Source: Dactylosporangium aurantiacum (GTDB lineage Bacteria > Actinomycetota > Actinomycetes > Mycobacteriales > Micromonosporaceae). From it: DNA of 64,000 nucleotides. The translations under genes were made by a program, and so were the position numbers. The first letter of the stretch is position 1, and each line of letters opens with the position of its first letter. Location of the stretch: NCBI RefSeq assembly GCF_000716715.1, contig NZ_JNYJ01000052.1, positions 10,578 to 74,577 of the forward strand. The letters are read 5' to 3'. This document shows, piece after piece, positions 28,310-37,056 of the stretch. The notes under the pieces were generated by a model. The model worked only from the letters and a program-made list of their open reading frames with translations. It was not told the DNA's origin and searched no databases.

Positions 28310-28804
28310 ATGGGTGTGAGTACCGAGAGCGCCTACGTCGACTACGTCTCGGCGCGGTTGCCGGCGTTGCAGCGAGCCGCGTACCTGTTGTGCGCGGGCG
28401 ACGCGCACCGGGCCGACGACGTCGTGCAGGCCACCATCACCCGGCTGTACCAGCATTGGAAGCGGGTCTCACGGGCGGACAATCTCGACGCGTACGTGCA
28501 CCGGATGCTCGTGCACGCCGCCGTTGACGAGCAGCGCTCCGCCTGGTCGCGGGTCGCGCTGTTCGCATCACCGGACGACGTGTCGGCCGCCGCGCCGCAC
28601 GTCCAGGTCGACGAGCGCGACCGGCTCGTCGACGCGCTGCGCCGGCTACCGCCCCGCCAGCGGGCCGTGCTCGTGATGCGGTTCCTGCTCGACCGGCCCA
28701 TCGACGAGGTGGCCGAGACGCTCAACTGCTCGGTCGGCACCGTCAAGAGCCAGTCGTCCCGCGGCCTCGAGGCGCTGCGCGGCCTGCTGACCAACAACCA
28801 CTGA
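28310..28804 (+). CDS. SigE-family RNA polymerase sigma factor (second)
   Basis: 164 residues from the ATG at 28310; a GTG two codons on is equally possible. Region 2 includes ALQRAAYLLCAGDAHRADDV with VQATITRLYQHW. Region 4 is LPPRQRAVLVMRFLLDRPID followed by HTH EVAETLNCSVGTVKSQSSRG. It belongs to the same short SigE-like group as the protein at 19883. The next gene starts 16 nt after its stop and encodes the partner membrane protein. Confidence 0.92.
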   Translation: MGVSTESAYVDYVSARLPALQRAAYLLCAGDAHRADDVVQATITRLYQHWKRVSRADNLDAYVHRMLVHAAVDEQRSAWSRVALFASPDDVSAAAPHVQVDERDRLVDALRRLPPRQRAVLVMRFLLDRPIDEVAETLNCSVGTVKSQSSRGLEALRGLLTNNH

Positions 28805-28820
28805 CCGAAGGGAGTGCACC

Positions 28821-30068
28821 GTGAGCCATCTCGGCTTCGAGGACGACGATACCGCTGGCGGCGAACTGCGCGCGCTCATGCTCGCCGTCGACGTGCCGGC
28901 CAGCGGCGCGGACCTGCACCGGGCCATCACAGCCGGTCGCCGGGCCCGCCGGCGCTCGGCCCTGACAGGCGCCACCGCCGGGGTCGCGGTGCTCGCCGCG
29001 GTCGGCACGTTCGTCGCGTTCGGCCCGATGCGGGCCGGCCCGTCCCGCGTGGAGGGGCCACCGGCGAGCGCGGCACCGGTCCCGTCGCCCAGCGGCGGGG
29101 CGTCGGCATCCGCGGGCCCGCTTCCGGCGCTGTCGTCCCGGCCCCTCACTGATGCCAAGGGCGCGGTCGTGACCTGTCGCAGCACCGCGCTCGCGCTGCC
29201 GGCCGGCGCCGTCGACGGCTTCACGACGTCGATCGATCCGACCGGGCGGCTCGTCGGCGGCCACGCCGGCAACGGGTCGCGGACGCCGGTCATCTGGCGC
29301 GACGGCCGACCCGAGGTCGTCCCGGGCGTCACCGGTCAGGTGCAGGACGTGGCGAGCGACGGCACCGCGGTCGGTTTCAGCGGCGACGAGGATGCCAAGG
29401 GCTGGCTCGTGCGCGGCGGTAAGGTGACCGTCCTCGCGCTACCGCCCGGCTACCGAACCGCCACCCCTGCGGCGGTCAACGCGTCCGGCGTCGCCGTCGG
29501 CCTGGTCGGCACGGGCCAGGGCGCGTTCGACGGCGTGCCGGCCCGATGGTCGGCCGACGGCACGGTGCACCTGCTCACGATCCCCGCCGGGATCGGCCGG
29601 CCGGAGCTCGGCTCGGACGCGCAGGACATCGCCGACGACGGTACCGTCGTCGGAACGGCGAACGGCGTGGCGATGCGGTGGTCCCCCGACGGCACCCCGC
29701 ACCCGCTGGCGGTCGCCGTCAGCGGTAACTCGAACAGCCGCGCGCAGAGCATCGCCGGCCGCTACGCCTTCGGTGTCGAGAACGGCGCCGCGGTGCGCTG
29801 GGACCTGCAAACGGGCCAGGCCGTCGTACTTCGCCAGTCCGGCGCGTTCAGCTCCCGGGGCGGCACGCCGGGCGGGCGCGCCATCGTCAGCAGCGACGGC
29901 AGCGTCCCGTCGGTCCTGGTCGCCGAGGGCGGTGCGGCGGTCGCGCTCGAGGGCCCGAACCGCGAGACCGGCAGCCTCACCGGAATGTCCCTCGACGGCC
30001 GGATCATCGCGGGCAACCTCACCAGCGGCGCCACCAACCAGGCCGTCACCTGGACCTGCGGCGCTTGA
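28821..30068 (+). CDS. membrane-anchored beta-propeller-like protein paired with sigma factor
   Basis: 415 residues, GTG start with GAAGGGAG upstream. One membrane helix (residues 46-70, ALTGATAGVAVLAAVGTFVA) separates a 45-residue cytoplasmic part from a large external domain. The external part has repeated blades such as DVASDGTAVGFSGDE, AVNASGVAVGLVGTG and DIADDGTVVGTANGV, which resemble HAF/WD-type repeats. The placement right after the sigma gene suggests a signal-sensing anti-sigma role. No zinc-finger motif is present in the cytoplasmic part. Confidence 0.8.
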   Translation: MSHLGFEDDDTAGGELRALMLAVDVPASGADLHRAITAGRRARRRSALTGATAGVAVLAAVGTFVAFGPMRAGPSRVEGPPASAAPVPSPSGGASASAGPLPALSSRPLTDAKGAVVTCRSTALALPAGAVDGFTTSIDPTGRLVGGHAGNGSRTPVIWRDGRPEVVPGVTGQVQDVASDGTAVGFSGDEDAKGWLVRGGKVTVLALPPGYRTATPAAVNASGVAVGLVGTGQGAFDGVPARWSADGTVHLLTIPAGIGRPELGSDAQDIADDGTVVGTANGVAMRWSPDGTPHPLAVAVSGNSNSRAQSIAGRYAFGVENGAAVRWDLQTGQAVVLRQSGAFSSRGGTPGGRAIVSSDGSVPSVLVAEGGAAVALEGPNRETGSLTGMSLDGRIIAGNLTSGATNQAVTWTCGA

Positions 30069-30082
30069 CGCAGCTACCGCCT

Positions 30083-30116
30083 CGCTGCGCCCCGGCCGAA
30101 GACCCGGGGCGCAGCG
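30083..30116. terminator. terminator hairpin
   Basis: Perfect 13-bp stem (30083-30095 with 30104-30116) and 8-nt loop, just after the sigma-operon stop and before a convergent gene; likely bidirectional. Confidence 0.7.
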
Positions 30117-30185
30117 GCCGGCGGAGAGGTTCCGGGCTGTCAGGGCTGACCGCTGTGTTCAGGCGCGTGAGCGGACCGGCGTGGC

Positions 30186-30680
30186 TTACGCGGCGGCCGG
30201 CTCGTGCGGCGGGTAGCAGAGCATGACGGGGATGTCCGGCAGCCCCAGATCGCGCCGCACGACCTCGATGAACTGTTCGGCAGCGTGTTCGGCCGGCGAA
30301 CGTGCGACTCGCCACTCTTCCCAGGCGTACCGCCTCAGCTGCGCGACGGCCACCAGCTTGTTGATCTCCACGTCGACCCCGTGAACCGCGGCCGCGACCG
30401 CGGGCGAGCCGTGGAACCAGACGGACACCACTGCCTGGTTGAAGTCGACGCCCAGGTCGAGCGCGCGCGCCAACGCCTCCTCCGAGCCGGCTGTACCGGG
30501 CTCCTGCAGCGCCAAGGAACGGTAGGCTTCACGTGACGCGTAGTACGCCGCGATGAAGCGCTCATAGACGCGCATCCGGTGATCTCGCCGCCACCGACGT
30601 GCCTCGACCCGGCTGTCCCAGAGCCGTCCGACGACCAGACCCAGCAAGGCGGCGACGGCGGCGATGACCGCAGATTGCAT
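30186..30680 (-). CDS. hypothetical protein with N-terminal membrane helix
   Basis: 164 residues from the ATG at 30680, supported by GGGAGG six nt upstream. The N-terminus is one hydrophobic helix (VIAAVAALLGLVVGRLW), followed by a soluble, mainly helical domain rich in Arg, Glu and Trp (RRWRRDHRMRVYERFIAAYY). This plan, one anchor plus a helical cytoplasmic domain, is common among actinomycete hypotheticals annotated only by similarity to each other. I do not recognise a domain. Confidence 0.75.
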   Translation of the reverse strand: MQSAVIAAVAALLGLVVGRLWDSRVEARRWRRDHRMRVYERFIAAYYASREAYRSLALQEPGTAGSEEALARALDLGVDFNQAVVSVWFHGSPAVAAAVHGVDVEINKLVAVAQLRRYAWEEWRVARSPAEHAAEQFIEVVRRDLGLPDIPVMLCYPPHEPAAA

Positions 30681-31509
30681 TGCAAGCCTCCCTTGTCCGG
30701 CTTCACAGTGTCGCAGTGACCGGCAACGACGCTCGCGCGTGGACGGCGCCGAGCATCGCGGCAGGCAGCGCGCCACCCCTGGTGCCAAGATCTGCTGGTG
30801 GGCGGGGTGGAGCCGGGACCGACCGGGGCGTCGTCACCGGTGGCCATCCCAGTACGACTGCGTACGGGTCTCTCAGGACGTTGGCCGGACCAGCCCGGGA
30901 GCACTCCGCATCCGCCGGCCGAGCGAGCACCGTGGAGGTGGGCCGATGACGGCGGCCGAGACGCTTCATGTGCGTCGTTCGGGTTGCCCGTCTGCTAGGC
31001 GCATCAACAGGCGTAACCTCCACCACCACACCGGGTCCCACCGTCACGGCTTTCACCAGCGCGGCGTCTGCTGGTGCGGCTTCCACCGCGGTGCGCGATC
31101 CGACCTCGATGACCGGCTCGGCCTTTTTGCGAGTCAGCCCGTTCCACGCCGATGACGCGGTTGACCCGACAGCCGAGCCGGCCGACGCCACCGCGGCGCC
31201 AGCCGATACCGCGGCCGAACCCACGGCAGGGCATTGCCGCCTCGATGACATTCGGGCATCGACAGCGGACCCTGCCGCCAGCGGGGCAAGACGCAGCCTC
31301 GGTCCGAGTACCCCCTTCAAGCAGACGCCGTGCGCACGCGGAGTTGCCAGCAAGTTCGCGTGGCGCTGAGTGACACCCCTCGACCCGTGACGATTCGTCC
31401 CACGGCGGCCATGGTGGAGGGTCGCCGTGGATCTGTCCCTGCTGGGCGCGATCGGCCACCAGCTCCCGGCCGGGCCGACGCTGGGCCCGGGACGGTTGAC
31501 GGCTCGGGT
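30681..31509. other. long intergenic region with one doubtful frame
   Basis: About 830 bp without a convincing gene. On the minus strand a frame from 31251 to 30703 (182 residues) starts with an Ala/Ser/Gly/Val-rich hydrophobic stretch and then shows moderately biased third positions, but it lacks a clear ribosome site and its second half looks random. It could be a decayed or lineage-specific gene. Nothing else is visible. Confidence 0.35.
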
Positions 31510-32481
31510 TCAGGCGGCGGGTGCGGCGCCGGCGGTCAGGCGGGCGATGCGCTCGGGGGCCGGCCAGCGCACGTCGTACGCCCAGCCGAGCTTCTCGAAG
31601 ATCCAGATGAGCCGGGCCGAGATGTCGATCTGGCCGGGTTTGACGCCGTGCCGGGCGGAGGTCGGGTCGGCGTGGTGCAGGTTGTGCCACGACTCGCCCA
31701 TGCTGAGGACGGCGAGCGGCCAGAAGTTCGCGGACCGGTCCCGGGCGGCGAACGGCCGATCGCCGATCATGTGGCAGACCGAGTTGACCGACCAGGTGAC
31801 GTGGTGCAGCAGCGCGACCCGGGCCAGCCCGGCCCAGACGAACGCGGTCACCGCGCCCCACCACGACCAGGTGATCAGCCCGCCCATCACGGCCGGCGCG
31901 GCGAGGGTGACGGCCGTCCACAGCCCGAACTGGCGGTGGACGCGGCACAGGGCCGGGTCGGCGAGCAGGTCCTTGGCGAAACGCCGCTGGTTGGTCAGGT
32001 CCCGGTCGAGGACCCAGCCGACGTGGGCGTGCCAGAAGCCGCGGGCGACGGCGACCGGCGACGTGCCGTACCGCCAGGGCGAGTGAGGGTCGCCCTCGGC
32101 GTCGGAGAACGCGTGGTGGCGGCGGTGGTCGGCGACCCAGTGCAGGATCGGGCCCTGCACGGCCATGCTGCCCGCGACGGCGAGCGCGATCCGCAGCGGT
32201 CGTTTCGCCTTGAACGAACGGTGCGTGAAGTACCGGTGGTAGCCGACCGTCGCGCCGAGGCAGGTGACCGTGTACCAGAAGGCGGCGAGGCCCACGTCCA
32301 CCCAGCTCAGACCCCAGCCCCACGCGTACGGCACGGCGAGCACCAGGGCCAGCAACGGCACGATGACGAAGGCGAGGACGCCGATCTGCGCGGCGAGAGG
32401 TCGCCTGCCGCCGAGGAGCGCGAGGTGCGCACCCCCGCCCGGCGGGTCGGCGTCGCGTGCGGGGGCGTCAGCGGTGGTCAT
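31510..32481 (-). CDS. acyl-CoA / fatty acid desaturase (delta-9 type)
   Basis: 323 residues, integral membrane di-iron desaturase. Histidine boxes: HRYFTH (82-87), HRRHH (119-123) and HNLHH near residue 265. Two hydrophobic hairpins surround them, including LAFVIVPLLALVLAVPYAWG and PAVMGGLITWSWWGAVTAFV. It introduces a double bond in a saturated acyl chain, likely C16 or C18, with an electron donor that is not encoded here. Loss of membrane fluidity or cold usually induces such genes; no regulator is adjacent. Confidence 0.93.
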   Translation of the reverse strand: MTTADAPARDADPPGGGAHLALLGGRRPLAAQIGVLAFVIVPLLALVLAVPYAWGWGLSWVDVGLAAFWYTVTCLGATVGYHRYFTHRSFKAKRPLRIALAVAGSMAVQGPILHWVADHRRHHAFSDAEGDPHSPWRYGTSPVAVARGFWHAHVGWVLDRDLTNQRRFAKDLLADPALCRVHRQFGLWTAVTLAAPAVMGGLITWSWWGAVTAFVWAGLARVALLHHVTWSVNSVCHMIGDRPFAARDRSANFWPLAVLSMGESWHNLHHADPTSARHGVKPGQIDISARLIWIFEKLGWAYDVRWPAPERIARLTAGAAPAA

Positions 32482-32906
32482 GGTCAGCTCCGTCTCGGCC
32501 GCAGGGCGCCGGTGTGCGTTTCGCCAGACGCTAGCCGGCCCGTGCGGATGACGGTTCGCATCCGGACGAACGACGCATCACCAGTCGATGAACCGCGCTG
32601 CGATGCATCGACGGTCACGCGATCTGCCGCACCACGGCGCGCATGGACGACAGCCACCTCGCCCTCCGCTGATGGCCGTCCTCAGGTGCCCGCCCTCACC
32701 CGCTGGGCGCTCGCCCGGCGGCCCATCGAAGGCCTGACCGCGCCGGCATCACAGGGGTGACGGGCGACTACCTGCTGGCCGGAAGTGCGGCCCCCGGTTG
32801 GCGGGCCCGGATGACGGATGGTGGCGGCGATGAGCACGGCCGCTCGCGACCGAAGACTTGGGGCGCACGGTCCTGATCCCCGGCTTGTTGTGGAGGCCTT
32901 TTCATC
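32482..32906. other. intergenic region, nothing recognised
   Basis: About 425 bp between divergent genes. It should contain both promoters. Short frames are present but none has family character. The ribosome site GGAGG of the MFS gene is at 32892-32896. Confidence 0.5.
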
Positions 32907-34580
32907 GTGGGTGCGCAGACTGCGGCGTTGGAAGTGTCGGGCTCGACGGCGTCCGCCTGGGCGCCGCTGCGGTCCGGTGCGTTCCGCGCGGTGTGGCTGA
33001 TGACCCTTGCCGTCAACATCGGCAACTGGATGCAGGCGGTCGGCGCGCAATGGCTCATCGTCGGCGCGCCGCAGGCCGATGTCCTGATCGCCCTGCAGCA
33101 GGCCGCCGGCATGCTGCCGATGCTGCTGGTGGCCGTGCCGGCCGGCGTGATGGCGGACATCCTGGACCGCCGGCGGCTCATCATCGGCGTGCAGCTGTGC
33201 ACGGTGGCGATCTGCCTGGGGCTGACGATGATGACCGTCGACGGCACCGTGCAGCCCGGGTGGCTGCTGATGATGCAGTTCGCCCTCGGCGTCAGCGTGG
33301 CGTTGAGCGTGCCCGCGCTCGGCGCGCTCACCCCGGACCTGGTCCCGGGATCGCAGCTGACGCAGGCGTCGGCGCTCGGCTCCATCAGCATGAACGTGTC
33401 ACGAGCGGTCGGCCCGGCCATCGCCGGGCTGCTCATCCCGCGGATGGGACCGGCCTCGGTCTTCGCGGCCGACGGCCTGGCCGTCGCGATGTTCGTCGCG
33501 GTCATGCTCCGGCTCCGTTTGGCCCACCGGCCCGCCACCCGCCGCCCCGAGCGCTTCTCCACCGGTCTGCGCGCCGGCGCCCGGTACGTGCGACACGCAC
33601 CCGTCGTGCAGCGGATCATGCTGCATGCGCTGCTCTTCCTGCTGCCGGCGTCGGCCCTGTGGGCGCTGCTGCCGGTGTTCGCGAGCCGGCACCTGCACCT
33701 GAGCGTGGTGGGGTACGGCATCCTGCTCGGTGCGCTGGGCGCCGGGGCGGTCCTCGGCGCGCTGCTGCAGCCGCGGCTGCGTGCCGCGCTGTGCGGCAGG
33801 CGCATCGCGCTGGCGGCCGGCGCCACGTACGTGTGCGCGATGCTGGTCCTCGCGTGCGTGCGGCAGCCGGTCGTGGTCGCGGCCGCGCTGATCCCGGCCG
33901 GCGTCGCGTGGGTGGTCGCGCTCGCCCACGTCAACGCCGAGGTCCAGAACGTGCTGCCGGCCTGGGTGCGGGCCCGGGGACTCGCCGTGTACCAGGTCGT
34001 CATCTTCGGTGGCCAGGGCGTCGGCGCGCTCGCCTGGGGCTTCTGCAGCAGCCAGGTCGGGACCCGGTGGACGTTCGTGGCGGCCGCCGGCTGCCTGGCG
34101 GCCGGGGTCCGGGCGGCGTGGCGCCGGCCGCTGCACGACACGACGCAGATGAGCCACCACCCGGCGACGATGTGGCCGGAGCACCCCGCGGTGGAGGTCG
34201 AGCCCCACCCGGACGCCGGTCCGGTCCTCGTGGTGTGCAAGTACCAGGTGGCGAAGACGGACGAGGAGGCGTTCGTCGCCGCGATGCGCGACGTGGGCCG
34301 CTCCAGGCAGCGCACCGGAGCGAACGACTGGCGCCTGTCGCGGCCGCTGGGCACGGCGGGGGAGTTCGTGGAGACCTACGCGCTGCTGTCCTGGGACGAG
34401 CACCAGCGCCACATCCACGACCGCAACACCGCCTGGGAGAAGTCGTTGCAGGACCGTGCGGCGTCCCTCGCGGCCGGCCCGCCCCGCGTCGAGCGGTTCG
34501 TCGCCCCGGCCGCCGACCTCCACCGCTGCGGCGCGGGCGCCGCCGGGCACGCACCCGACCTGGTCACCGCCGCCGGCTGA
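32907..34580 (+). CDS. MFS exporter fused to a C-terminal ABM-like domain
   Basis: 557 residues, GTG start with GGAGG ten nt upstream. Residues 1-410 are an MFS_3/EntS-type exporter with about 11-12 helices. Examples are WLMTLAVNIGNWMQAVGAQW and the inter-helix loop GVMADILDRRRLIIGV. Residues 435-530 are soluble with VLVVCKYQVAKTDEEAFVAA, RQRTGANDWRLSR and FVETYALLSWDEHQRH. This fits a dimeric alpha/beta barrel like antibiotic-biosynthesis monooxygenases. The same fusion recurs in actinomycetes. The tail may bind the transported compound or dimerise the carrier. The substrate is unknown. Confidence 0.9.
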   Translation: MGAQTAALEVSGSTASAWAPLRSGAFRAVWLMTLAVNIGNWMQAVGAQWLIVGAPQADVLIALQQAAGMLPMLLVAVPAGVMADILDRRRLIIGVQLCTVAICLGLTMMTVDGTVQPGWLLMMQFALGVSVALSVPALGALTPDLVPGSQLTQASALGSISMNVSRAVGPAIAGLLIPRMGPASVFAADGLAVAMFVAVMLRLRLAHRPATRRPERFSTGLRAGARYVRHAPVVQRIMLHALLFLLPASALWALLPVFASRHLHLSVVGYGILLGALGAGAVLGALLQPRLRAALCGRRIALAAGATYVCAMLVLACVRQPVVVAAALIPAGVAWVVALAHVNAEVQNVLPAWVRARGLAVYQVVIFGGQGVGALAWGFCSSQVGTRWTFVAAAGCLAAGVRAAWRRPLHDTTQMSHHPATMWPEHPAVEVEPHPDAGPVLVVCKYQVAKTDEEAFVAAMRDVGRSRQRTGANDWRLSRPLGTAGEFVETYALLSWDEHQRHIHDRNTAWEKSLQDRAASLAAGPPRVERFVAPAADLHRCGAGAAGHAPDLVTAAG

Positions 34581-34620
34581 CCCCGGCGGCGGTGACCCGG
34601 TGCGGCCCCGGGGCCGCGCG

Positions 34621-36471
34621 TCAGCCGGCGGACGCGCCGTCGATGTCGGTCGGCAGCGTGGCGACCAGTGTCGTCCCGGCACCTGCCGGACTCGAGATCC
34701 GCAGGTGTCCGCCGAGTGCCTCGACCCGGTCGACGAGGCCGACGAGTCCCGAGCCGAGGGCCGGGTCGGCGTCACCGACACCGTCGTCGCGGACGGTGAG
34801 CACGAGGACCTCACGCGCCGTGTCGTCCTCGACGGTGCTGTCGACGTCCACGTCGATCGAGGAGGCGTGGGCGTGCTTGGCCGCGTTCGTCAGCGCCTCG
34901 GACACGACGTAGTACGCGGCGGCCTCGACGCTGCTGGGCAGCTGGCGGCGCGGACCTGCGTGGACCGTGGTCGGGACGGGGCTGCGGCGGGCGAGTGCCT
35001 TCAGGGCGGGTGTCAGGCCGCCCTGGGAGAGGATGGCCGGGTGGAGGCCCCGGGAGATCTCCTGCAGCTCCTTGAACGCGTCGGCCAGGCCCTCCGCCGT
35101 GCGGCCGAGCCGCGTCTTGACCTCGTCCGGTTCGCCCGGCAGCAGCGCCTCGGCCGCGCGCAGCTCCAGGCTGAGTGCCACCAGGCGCTGCTGGACGCCG
35201 TCGTGCAGGTCGCGTTCGACCCGGCGGCGGGCCTCGTCGGCGGCCAGGACGATCCGGGCCCGCGAGGCGTCGAGCTGCGCCCGGCTCTCGGCATTCGCGA
35301 CCGCGGTACCGACGAGCTCGGCGAACTCCGCCAGCCGCGCCTCGGTGTCCGGTGGCGCCGGTTCGCGCCGGCTCCACAGGACGACGAGCGCGCCCCACAC
35401 CCGGCGCTCGACCATGATCGGTGTGGCGACCGACGTGTGGAACCCTTCTTTGCGTGCCAGGTCGGCGAGCGGGCCGCTGCGATCGTCGTAGCTGTCGACG
35501 CGGGCCGGGCGGGCGGTGCGCAGCACCACCTCCGTGATGCCGCCGGCGGTGGAGAACTGCCGGCCCCGCAGCGGCTCGATGCCGGGTTTGCTGTACTCGG
35601 CGATCATGCTGACGATGTCGGCGCCCTCGTGGCGGATCAGCCTTGTGGCGTCCGCCTCCAGCAGCGCCGCGGTCTCGGCGGCGACCGCGGCGACGACGTC
35701 GGCCGGCGGCGCGCCGTGGGCGACGAGCACCGCGACCCGCCGCAGGCTCGCCTGTTCCGTCGCGAGCTCGTGCAGCGAGTTGGCCATCGCCTCCCGCTTG
35801 GTCGCGGCCTGCAGCAGGATCTCCAGCTGCGGCACCACCCGTTCGCGCAGCCGCCGCAGGACGGGCTCCGGCAGGTCGGCGGGGATGAGCAGGGTGCCGG
35901 TCTGCGAGCCGTACCGCAGCGGGAGCGCCACTCCGCGCTCCTGCGCCGGGACGGTGTCGCGTTCGATCGCCGCGAACGGCAGCCGCAGCGTCGCCGCGAG
36001 CCGGTGGGAAGCCTCCGCCAGGACCGCGCGCAGATCGTGCACGACCAGCGTCAGGCGGGCCAGCCCGCCGAAGAGGTCGGCCTCCTCGCGGCGTTCGACC
36101 GACTCGACCGCTCGAACGCGGGCCAGTTCCGCCAGGACGCTGGCCGTCACCGCCGCGACGAGGAACGCCACGAGCTCCGCCCACTCCTGCGTCTGTGTGA
36201 TGTCGAGGTGCCGTACGGGCGGCACGTAGCTGATGTTGTAGGCCGCGACGCTCACGACCGCCATCGCCACCGCCATCCGCACGCCCCAGATCGTGGAGAT
36301 CGCCAGCACGCCGAGCAGGAAGAACACCATGAGCGCGTCCCGGGACGCGATGTGCCCGAGCAGATGGACCAGGAGCATCTCGGCCATGACGAGCAGCGCG
36401 CCGACCGCGATCCCCATCGGCAGCGGCGGTGGCGTCGGCCGCAGCAGCCGGGCCGCCAGGCGTACCAGCAT
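34621..36471 (-). CDS. membrane sensor histidine kinase with GAF domain
   Basis: 616 residues from the ATG at 36471 (GAGAGG upstream). N-terminal hydrophobic helices (about residues 18-110) resemble the KdpD-type DUF4118 module. A GAF domain spans about 250-400 (SLRRVAVLVAHGAPPADVVA to VWGALVVLWSRREP). The NarL-type kinase core has the phospho-acceptor His in VERDLHDGVQQRL, the N-box SEALTNAAKHA, and the ATP lid VRDDGVGD and GSGLVGLVDRV. No response regulator lies next to it; the only LuxR-type one in the window is a fragment at 16855. It is an orphan kinase here. Confidence 0.92.
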   Translation of the reverse strand: MLVRLAARLLRPTPPPLPMGIAVGALLVMAEMLLVHLLGHIASRDALMVFFLLGVLAISTIWGVRMAVAMAVVSVAAYNISYVPPVRHLDITQTQEWAELVAFLVAAVTASVLAELARVRAVESVERREEADLFGGLARLTLVVHDLRAVLAEASHRLAATLRLPFAAIERDTVPAQERGVALPLRYGSQTGTLLIPADLPEPVLRRLRERVVPQLEILLQAATKREAMANSLHELATEQASLRRVAVLVAHGAPPADVVAAVAAETAALLEADATRLIRHEGADIVSMIAEYSKPGIEPLRGRQFSTAGGITEVVLRTARPARVDSYDDRSGPLADLARKEGFHTSVATPIMVERRVWGALVVLWSRREPAPPDTEARLAEFAELVGTAVANAESRAQLDASRARIVLAADEARRRVERDLHDGVQQRLVALSLELRAAEALLPGEPDEVKTRLGRTAEGLADAFKELQEISRGLHPAILSQGGLTPALKALARRSPVPTTVHAGPRRQLPSSVEAAAYYVVSEALTNAAKHAHASSIDVDVDSTVEDDTAREVLVLTVRDDGVGDADPALGSGLVGLVDRVEALGGHLRISSPAGAGTTLVATLPTDIDGASAG

Positions 36472-36621
36472 CACCGAACCCTCTCCCAGCCCCGGGATGA
36501 GGCCGTCGTACCCACCCCGATCGCCACCATGTCGGCCACCGCAGGTCACGCTATGCCGCTCACCCGGGGCGATCGGGCGAGGCGAAGGGTGACAACCAAC
36601 CGGTCGACGAGCCGGCGGTGG

Positions 36622-37056
36622 CTACGGGTGGATCGTGGTGCTGTCCCGGTCCCGCCCGGGCTGGTGCGGTAGCCCGGCGAGGTGCAGCGCGGCGGCGACG
36701 GCGTCGGCCGCGTCGGGGCTGTGGTGGAGCTCCAGGTCGCTGTGCAGGGTGCCGCCGGCGTCGAATCCCTGGTCGGCGTGGGCGGTCCAGAAGACGTACG
36801 AGCCGAGGCCGTCCGGGCACTGCCGGCGCGCGAGCGCCGAGATGGCCAGGCGCGCCCGGTCGGCGTCCTCACCCCAGGCCGGCACCACGATGATCCCGTA
36901 GTGGCGGAGGTTGGCGACGGCCAGGTCGAGCCGGCGCCGGTGGGTCGCGGCGAGCAGCCAGCAGGGTGGCGGGGCGCCTTGTCCGGGTGCCGGTTGGAAA
37001 TGGCACACGGCCGGCGGTGTCGCTGTCTGCGCCCCGCCGGGCGTCCGGGTGATCAC
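36622..37056 (-). CDS. hypothetical protein coupled to isocitrate dehydrogenase
   Basis: 144 residues starting at the GTG that overlaps the icd stop as GTGA, so translation is coupled. The N-terminal 30 residues are Pro/Ala-rich. Then follows CWLLAATHRRRLDLAVANLR, HYGIIVVPAWGEDADRARLA and AALHLAGLPHQPGRDRDSTT. Alternating strands and helices suggest a small alpha/beta domain. I do not recognise it. The coupling to icd suggests a role near it or simply a convenient transcript. Confidence 0.65.
   Translation of the reverse strand: MITRTPGGAQTATPPAVCHFQPAPGQGAPPPCWLLAATHRRRLDLAVANLRHYGIIVVPAWGEDADRARLAISALARRQCPDGLGSYVFWTAHADQGFDAGGTLHSDLELHHSPDAADAVAAALHLAGLPHQPGRDRDSTTIHP

Noticed and set aside
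30703..31251. Minus-strand 182-residue frame as a gene
   Set aside because: No clear ribosome site or family, and the second half shows background composition. It is mentioned only as a doubtful frame.
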